From: Planctomycetota bacterium
GTDB lineage: Bacteria > Planctomycetota > Phycisphaerae > WQYP01
DNA: 10,294 nucleotides
Assembly (NCBI GenBank): GCA_021818565.1
Contig: JAKATV010000439.1
Coordinates: forward strand, 1-10,294
Direction of reading: 5' to 3'
Part shown: positions 6,551-10,294 of the stretch, piece by piece
Position numbering within the stretch: position 1 is the first letter of the stretch
How the letters are laid out: each line of letters starts with the position of its first letter
Notes under the pieces: generated by a model
Databases searched by the model: none
Told to the model about the DNA's origin: nothing
What the model saw: only the letters and a program-made list of their open reading frames with translations
Translations under genes and position numbers: made by a program

Positions 6551-7789
6551 ATGCGGCCTTTACGGATTGCCGTCCTATTACTTGCATTATTCATTCTGAT
6601 TGCGACCGGGGGCGTCGCTGTCCCAGCCCCCTCCACCAGTCCGCCGACAAGTTTATCAACGCCCGCACCTGAACTGCTCCATGGCATTACTAGGCGATTG
6701 CACAGGCTTCGGAACATTGTAGTAACTTATGATAGGCTTGATGATTACACTCCTCCTCGGAAACTTGTAGCAGCCATCACGCATAATCCAATCAACTCCA
6801 ACCTAACGGTGAATGTAGGGCGGCGGCGATTGGCATGTCGGTTTTCGTTCCTGAACGGCCGGGCTTTTTACGAAAGCCGGTTTATTTCCGGGAACCGCAA
6901 CCTTGGTCCCCTTCGCCAGATTCGCACGTATACACCACAGCGGGCGGAGTCGCTGATCTGGCACTTCCATTCACCAAATAAGCCAATGGGTGTAATCTAC
7001 AATAGCGCTCCCTTGCCCCGTGTTTCGATTATCGACGCAGCGTTGGGGTTGCGGAGATTGGGTGCCGAGCGCTGGCTCACAAGAGATGATATCATGGAGA
7101 TGCGTACCACGTCCGGGGCACGCAATTCCTTGGTGCTCACCCGTCCGCACGCTTCATATACCGATACGTGGATCTTCCAACTCAGGCCGTCACTTGCGAT
7201 GATGGAGTTCCGGATCGCCGCGAATTCGGGTAAAGACCGATATCGGTATATTATAAAGTGTTCTAATTTTCAAAGCATTCATGGAGTTGACCTGCCAGGC
7301 AAGATCGTCGCAAGATCCCTGCCCTACGGTTTGCGCGGCGTGTGCTTCGAAACGGTTGTGCTCACGAATCTTCATTATGTATTGGGATCAAAGTTGAACA
7401 CACAATCCATCTATCGGCTGACATTCCCGAAAGGTTCAATGGTTGGTGACGCCCGGACCGGCCATACGTGGCTCATTGAGAGCCGTCCCCGTAAAATGTC
7501 AGACTCAGCCATCTATCGCCTATTGAAGCGGAGCGACAGCGGTGCGACAGGCATCCCGGGCGGACTTCCAGTTGAGCCGGTTGTGAAAGGTGGCGTGCCA
7601 GCCGGGCCCGGCTCTGGGGCAGTGAGGCCGTCTTCCGTGCTCGTGCCGCTGGGCGTGGCGGCACATCCGGTGCGGGCTTCCGGCGCATCGGGAAAATGGT
7701 TCTGGTGGATTGTCGTATTTTTCTCCGTGGCTGGTTTCGCAGTCGTCGCTTTGGTGCTTACGCGGAGGATCCGGCTTTGGAAACGTTGA
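6551..7789 (+). CDS. Exported protein with C-terminal membrane anchor, LolA/RseB-like, 412 aa
   Basis: The frame is open from ATG 6488, but ATG 6551 is preferred: AAGGAG (6535-6540) lies 10 bases upstream and the protein then starts with a clean signal peptide (MRPLRIAVLLLALFILIATG, residues 1-20). A Pro/Ser/Thr-rich spacer follows (24-40), then a mostly beta region (about 45-320) starting LHRLRNIVVTYDRL. The stretch YRLTFPKGSMVGDARTGHTW (288-307) resembles the 'fP.G..V.D' motif I associate with planctomycete lipoprotein-sorting (LolA-like) proteins; that assignment is by eye and unproven. A Gly/Pro-rich linker (330-380) leads to a membrane helix (about 384-403) and a basic tail, RRIRLWKR. 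The topology is therefore an extracytoplasmic domain held by a C-terminal anchor. 127 bases without a gene separate it from the cysteine-rich gene. Its end overlaps the DUF1573 gene by 13 bases. Confidence 0.78.
   Translation: MRPLRIAVLLLALFILIATGGVAVPAPSTSPPTSLSTPAPELLHGITRRLHRLRNIVVTYDRLDDYTPPRKLVAAITHNPINSNLTVNVGRRRLACRFSFLNGRAFYESRFISGNRNLGPLRQIRTYTPQRAESLIWHFHSPNKPMGVIYNSAPLPRVSIIDAALGLRRLGAERWLTRDDIMEMRTTSGARNSLVLTRPHASYTDTWIFQLRPSLAMMEFRIAANSGKDRYRYIIKCSNFQSIHGVDLPGKIVARSLPYGLRGVCFETVVLTNLHYVLGSKLNTQSIYRLTFPKGSMVGDARTGHTWLIESRPRKMSDSAIYRLLKRSDSGATGIPGGLPVEPVVKGGVPAGPGSGAVRPSSVLVPLGVAAHPVRASGASGKWFWWIVVFFSVAGFAVVALVLTRRIRLWKR
7764..7768 (+). promoter_or_regulatory. Ribosome binding site GGAGG deciding a TTG start
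   Basis: GGAGG lies 8 bases before TTG 7777 and inside the end of the upstream gene. It favours the TTG start over ATG 7696, which would overlap the upstream gene by 94 bases and has only a poor site. A second TTG at 7786 overlaps the upstream TGA as TTGA but is 17 bases from the SD. Confidence 0.55.
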
Positions 7790-8649
7790 CCGAGAGGCAT
7801 AACCGCGGGCTGATCCCCTCTTCGGCGTTGGTAGTGGCGTCGGTGCTGCTTATCGGTATTGCGGTTTCGGCGATATTCCGCGCGTTCGGAAGCCGAATTC
7901 CCGTGGGTGTGCCACCCAAAGTCCGCCTGCAGCATGCCCCGTTCTATTCTGGCGACTTTGGACGATTTGGCCCCCAAGAGCACCCCACGCTGGATTTCAC
8001 ATTGGCTAATCGATCGGGCCATGCGATAAAAATTGGAGAGGTCATTCCGAGCTGCAGTTGCATCACGGCGACTTGCTCGCCCCACACCATCATGTCACAC
8101 GCATCAGCGACGGTTGCTGTCACCTACCGCGGATTCCCCGGCGTGTTCGGACCATTTGGCAAGTCGGTGGCGGTGATTTATCAAGCAGAACCCACCGGAC
8201 GGCGGAAACTACTTCACCTGTATGTTCGCGGGGACGCAGTGTCTGATGTGCCAGTGCAGGTTTACCCGCAAACGGTGTATTTTGGAAATGTGGTGCCTGG
8301 TACCGGTGCCACCTCCAATCTCTATTTTCATGGTTGGCTTGGGCTGCTTCGGTCATTGCCAGAGGCGGTGTATATTTCTCCGGGAAAAACATGCCGGCTG
8401 GTGTTACGAAAGATTGGGCGTTCCCGGGCAACCCGCGACAAGATCGTCCGGTTGATATTGGATGTTCCGGTTACGCAGCTCCCAGGTAGGTTCAGTTGTC
8501 CGGTCTCGTTGATCGGACCCGCCGTCGGAAGGGTGCGGGTCATGGTTGAGGGGTACATTCTAATCCGGAGGGCCACTGCATCAGCGGGCCATTCTAGCCG
8601 TGAGCCAACTAAGGCTGCGGACTTGATCCGGGCAAAGCCTGCGAATTGA
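7777..8649 (+). CDS. Membrane-anchored DUF1573 protein, 290 aa
   Basis: The start is TTG 7777, chosen from the GGAGG at 7764-7768; 7786 (TTG) or 7696 (ATG) are alternatives. A membrane helix spans residues about 12-34, with a short cytoplasmic N-terminus. Residues about 70-135 match the DUF1573 pattern of an Ig-like beta domain: LDFTLANRSGHAIKIGEVIP (72-91), then Cys-rich SCSCITATC (92-100), a sequence standing for the usual 'PG' turn, and VAVTYRGFPGVFGPFGKSVA (113-132). The usual SCGC is changed to SCSC. A second beta region (160-262) with QVYPQTVYFGNVVPG resembles another Ig-like or MSP-like domain, so there may be two tandem domains. Molecular function is unknown for the family, which often occurs on surface or periplasmic proteins. 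It overlaps the upstream gene by 13 bases; 41 bases separate it from the MauE-like gene. Confidence 0.8.
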   Translation: METLTERHNRGLIPSSALVVASVLLIGIAVSAIFRAFGSRIPVGVPPKVRLQHAPFYSGDFGRFGPQEHPTLDFTLANRSGHAIKIGEVIPSCSCITATCSPHTIMSHASATVAVTYRGFPGVFGPFGKSVAVIYQAEPTGRRKLLHLYVRGDAVSDVPVQVYPQTVYFGNVVPGTGATSNLYFHGWLGLLRSLPEAVYISPGKTCRLVLRKIGRSRATRDKIVRLILDVPVTQLPGRFSCPVSLIGPAVGRVRVMVEGYILIRRATASAGHSSREPTKAADLIRAKPAN

Positions 8650-8671
8650 ACGCGAAGTTACGCGCGGATTC

Positions 8672-8682
8672 CTTTCAAGGAG
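8672..8682 (+). promoter_or_regulatory. Ribosome binding site, second copy of CTTTCAAGGAG
   Basis: Identical to 5906-5916. Its AAGGAG is 8 bases from ATG 8691 and only 2 from ATG 8685, so 8691 is the start used here. An upstream in-frame TTG (8646) overlaps the previous stop but lacks a suitable SD. Confidence 0.65.
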
Positions 8683-8690
8683 ACATGACA

Positions 8691-9455
8691 ATGGGCGGGG
8701 ACAACGTCTTCTCAGTGGTCGGCATCCAAGGCAGGTGCCTGCGGACATTCCCGGGCGGGACTGCAACCGCCGCGGGTGCGATCCTGATCGCTGCCGCTAC
8801 GTTCGGAACATGGCAACCGGGCCATTATCCACTTTCGGTGCCGGGCCTTCAGATTTCGGCTGAGTCTGGCCCCGCGCTGATTGCCTTTGAAATCTTCCTC
8901 GGCCTGTGGCTGATCAGCGGGGCGTTGCCGACAGCGGCACGGAAAGTTGCCATTGGCTGTTTCAGCGCGTTTGCGTGTTATACCTTGTACGAAGCGCTCG
9001 CGGGTAAAACCGACTGCGGATGTTTTGGGCAGGTGCATGTGAATCCCTGGTTCACGATTGTTTTGGATATTAGCATTGTTCTGGGGCTTGTGTTTTTGGC
9101 CAAGCCGCCCGCGACACCATCGCGCTGGTCAAAACGTAAGTGGCCGGTCGCGGTTGCGGCTGGAATCGGCTTGGCCGTGGGCGTCGCTGCTGCGGCGTTG
9201 CACCCCAACCCGGCAATTGTCGCCAACGGCCTGGCCACCGCGGACTCCGGTAAACTGGTGATCTTGGAGCCGCACAAATGGCGTGGTCATCGGCTGGCGG
9301 TGCTGGCGGATATTGTGCCCAGGGGTACAGCTACTCCTACGACCTGCTGGCCCTTGACCGTATGCGGCTGCACAAATCCGGCCCCGGCGGATACCTGGTC
9401 AATTTTTCCAAGTGGAACTACTACAACATCGACACGGTGCACATGCCCGCCATGA
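8691..9455 (+). CDS. MauE/DoxX-like redox membrane protein with broken C-terminus
   Basis: ATG 8691 is set by AAGGAG at 8677-8682. The 254-aa product has hydrophobic segments at about residues 24-40, 61-80, 86-102, 118-138 and 152-170. Between the third and fourth is GKTDCGCFG (105-113), the CxCFG motif of MauE-type proteins, which are thought to move electrons or disulfides across the membrane. After the last helix, LVILEPHKWRGHRLAVLADI (189-208) resembles the linker that, in related planctomycete proteins as I recall them, leads into a thioredoxin-like part. Here the frame changes character at about residue 208 and ends in a Thr/Pro/Cys-rich tail, because from about 9311 the DNA encodes pseudopilin in another frame. 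Residues 209-254 are therefore probably not native. Four-helix core redox activity may remain; any thioredoxin partner domain is missing. It probably serves the cysteine-rich protein of the same operon. Confidence 0.75.
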   Translation: MGGDNVFSVVGIQGRCLRTFPGGTATAAGAILIAAATFGTWQPGHYPLSVPGLQISAESGPALIAFEIFLGLWLISGALPTAARKVAIGCFSAFACYTLYEALAGKTDCGCFGQVHVNPWFTIVLDISIVLGLVFLAKPPATPSRWSKRKWPVAVAAGIGLAVGVAAAALHPNPAIVANGLATADSGKLVILEPHKWRGHRLAVLADIVPRGTATPTTCWPLTVCGCTNPAPADTWSIFPSGTTTTSTRCTCPP

Positions 9456-9709
9456 CGCCGCAGTCCAACCCTGGGGCGATTTTGGCGTCCGATGTCGCGT
9501 TGATGGCCGACGCGTCCGCCACAGTGGGGCGAACCGGCTTCGGCACGAATCGCAATGCGGAGTTGCCCGCATCAAACCATGTGGACACCAATAATCACTT
9601 CCTGCCGGACGGCGTGCATGAACTGTACAACGAAGGCGCTGTGGTCTGGCAACCGATGAACCAGGTGAAGGTTCACTACGAGCAGAACGGAACTTATTTT
9701 GCGTGGTGA
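9278..9709 (+). pseudogene. C-terminal remnant of a type II secretion-like pseudopilin
   Basis: The frame is open from ATG 9278, but its first 11 codons are the MauE-like gene read in another frame; the pilin-like sequence starts near 9311 (YCAQGYSYSYDLLALD). It ends with SNHVDTNNHFLPDGVHELYN and then EGAVVWQPMNQVKVHYEQ, the 'H...PDG.n.Ly.dG.V.W' ending of planctomycete prepilin-like proteins (H-X9-DG type). The N-terminal methylation/cleavage helix (FTLIELL type), which such a protein needs to be processed and assembled, is absent, and TAA at 9251 closes the frame upstream. An accidental GGAG (9266-9269) lies 8 bases before ATG 9278, so a 143-aa product could be made but could not be a working pilin. 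It overlaps the out-of-frame tail of the MauE-like gene by 178 bases. Deletion fusion or assembly error are both possible. Confidence 0.65.
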
Positions 9710-10023
9710 CATCATCTGAAAACCGCGTTATTTTCGGTCCGATGGCATCATGCCATGGTCTTGGCGCGGACAAGAGAAACTTTTCGTGGTTTCCGACCGG
9801 TTACGAGGGCGGCAATGGAAAGGAGTATGTAGTAGCAGTGTCCTGCTGGAGGGGCGATAGCAGAGCCGTGGCGCGGGAGAATTGGCTACAAGTGACGGAC
9901 GCGGACATACAGCGAGCCGTCCAAGGCAAGGGTGGTAGCGGATCATCGGGATCTGCTGGCGCGGCACAGAATCGGCACAGCAAGCGGCGGCAAGGGGCTG
10001 CAGCGGCCAGCACGCAGGAATAG
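9703..10023 (+). CDS. Hypothetical protein, 106 aa
   Basis: The frame opens at GTG 9703 (or GTG 9706, which overlaps the preceding TGA as GTGA), so it may be translationally coupled to the pilin remnant; no clear SD is seen. The first 75 residues look globular, with NFSWFPTGYEGGNGKEYVVA (26-45) and WLQVTDADIQRAV (61-73). The last 33 are low-complexity Gly/Ser/Ala/Arg/Lys. I do not recognise a family. There is no signal peptide or membrane helix. It could be the last gene of the operon, or a decayed gene near the rearranged end. Support comes from position and frame length only. Confidence 0.42.
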   Translation: MVTSSENRVIFGPMASCHGLGADKRNFSWFPTGYEGGNGKEYVVAVSCWRGDSRAVARENWLQVTDADIQRAVQGKGGSGSSGSAGAAQNRHSKRRQGAAAASTQE

Positions 10024-10090
10024 CACCCAGTGAGAAAACCCTTAATTTGCAGGCCAACGCCGATATATGCGGTTGTGTGCATTCCAATCA

Positions 10091-10145
10091 ACTGCCCGGC
10101 GGGAGTCGAACCTGCGACCTCGTTGTTCGACGGCCGTTTTTCAGA
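10091..10145 (-). tRNA. tRNA-like 3' fragment, probable attachment-site footprint
   Basis: On the minus strand, GCAGG-TTCGACT-CCCGC (10115-10099) is a T-arm with the invariant GTTCRA core and one A-C mismatch. It is followed by seven acceptor-like bases (CGGGCAG). Upstream, CTGAAAA could be an anticodon loop, and TCG-AACAA-CGA a small variable-arm hairpin. No D-arm and no 5' acceptor strand complementary to the 3' one are visible before it, so this is not a complete tRNA. Partial tRNA 3' ends of this kind are typical products of integration by tyrosine recombinases. Confidence 0.42.
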
Positions 10146-10152
10146 CAATGGT

Positions 10153-10181
10153 TTGTGGAGTTAGGCACTGCGCGTTATGAT
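10153..10181 (+). promoter_or_regulatory. Possible promoter for the right-edge gene
   Basis: TTGTGG (10153-10158) and TATGAT (10176-10181, five of six -10 bases) are 17 bases apart, about 30 bases before ATG 10211 and just beyond the tRNA-like fragment. The -35 is weak. Confidence 0.38.
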
Positions 10182-10210
10182 ATGACTTGGTAAATGTTAC
10201 GAGGTGTATT

Positions 10211-10294
10211 ATGGCCAAGAGTGCCGGGCGACGCGGAGTTGATGTTGATTTGAGCCGCGAGGATATCAACAGGGTTATGCCGATCATCAATAAG
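10211..10294 (+). CDS. Hypothetical protein, N-terminal 28 codons (runs off right edge)
   Basis: ATG 10211 follows GAGGTG (10201-10206) by 4 bases and the frame stays open to the window end, ending on a whole codon. The visible peptide starts MAKSAGRRGVDVDLSREDIN, with a basic N-terminus followed by a predicted helix. That is too little to assign a family. It begins just past the tRNA-like fragment, on the side where an integrated element would lie, so it could be the first gene of such an element. That is inference from position only. Confidence 0.55.
   Translation, partial: MAKSAGRRGVDVDLSREDINRVMPIINK

Noticed and set aside
7696..7776. ATG 7696 as the start of the DUF1573 gene
   Set aside because: Would overlap the upstream gene by 94 bases with a poor SD; TTG 7777 has GGAGG 8 bases upstream.
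7513..8085. 190-aa minus-strand ORF
   Set aside because: Antisense to the junction of the LolA-like and DUF1573 genes, both supported by topology and motifs.
9801..10148. 115-aa minus-strand ORF containing NNEVAGSTPAG
   Set aside because: EVAGSTPA is the typical false translation of a tRNA T-arm (GAGGTCGCAGGTTCGACTCC); used as support for the tRNA-like fragment instead.
10085..10175. A complete tRNA gene on the minus strand
   Set aside because: No D-arm and no 5' acceptor strand that pairs with the 3' acceptor-like bases; the T-stem has a mismatch.
1..10294. CRISPR array or complete insertion sequence
   Set aside because: No regularly spaced direct repeats, no transposase motifs, and no terminal inverted repeats flanking an ORF.

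Overview
The window looks like chromosomal DNA of a planctomycete, probably from the Phycisphaerae side of Planctomycetota. This is inferred from the mix of proteins: a very large membrane-anchored beta-propeller protein, a DUF1573 protein, a MauE-type redox membrane protein with a CGCFG motif, and the C-terminal end of a planctomycete-style pseudopilin. No rRNA or marker gene is present to confirm it. Start signals are good AAGGAG/GGAGG Shine-Dalgarno (SD) sites, with some GTG and TTG starts.

Layout. Positions 1-1099 hold three small genes of unknown function: a leftward partial gene (1-438, GTG start, runs off the window) and two rightward genes (486-710 and 773-1099). Positions 1100-1967 hold no convincing gene except a doubtful 63-codon leader ORF. 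This stretch contains a long imperfect hairpin (1338-1397), a sigma70-like promoter (TTGACT/TATAAT, 1666-1692) and a run of 11 C (1896-1906) in the presumed leader of the main operon.

Positions 1968-9709 form one tightly packed rightward operon of exported or membrane proteins: a 1323-aa seven-blade propeller protein with one N-terminal membrane anchor; a 166-aa cysteine-rich exported protein; a 412-aa protein with a signal peptide and a C-terminal anchor, resembling the LolA/RseB-like fold; a 290-aa membrane-anchored DUF1573 protein; and a MauE-like redox membrane protein whose C-terminus runs out of frame into the remnant of a pseudopilin. Several genes overlap or abut, and near-identical SD contexts recur, so they look translationally coupled. 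The cysteine-rich secreted protein next to a thiol-redox membrane protein and DUF1573 suggests a cell-surface disulfide-dependent system; its purpose is not visible in the sequence.

Positions 9703-10294 hold a small ORF of unknown function, a tRNA-like 3' end (T-arm) on the minus strand that looks like an attachment-site footprint, a possible promoter, and the first 28 codons of another gene at the right edge. The clearest anomalies are the broken MauE/pseudopilin junction near 9311, the tRNA-like fragment, the long hairpin and the C11 tract.
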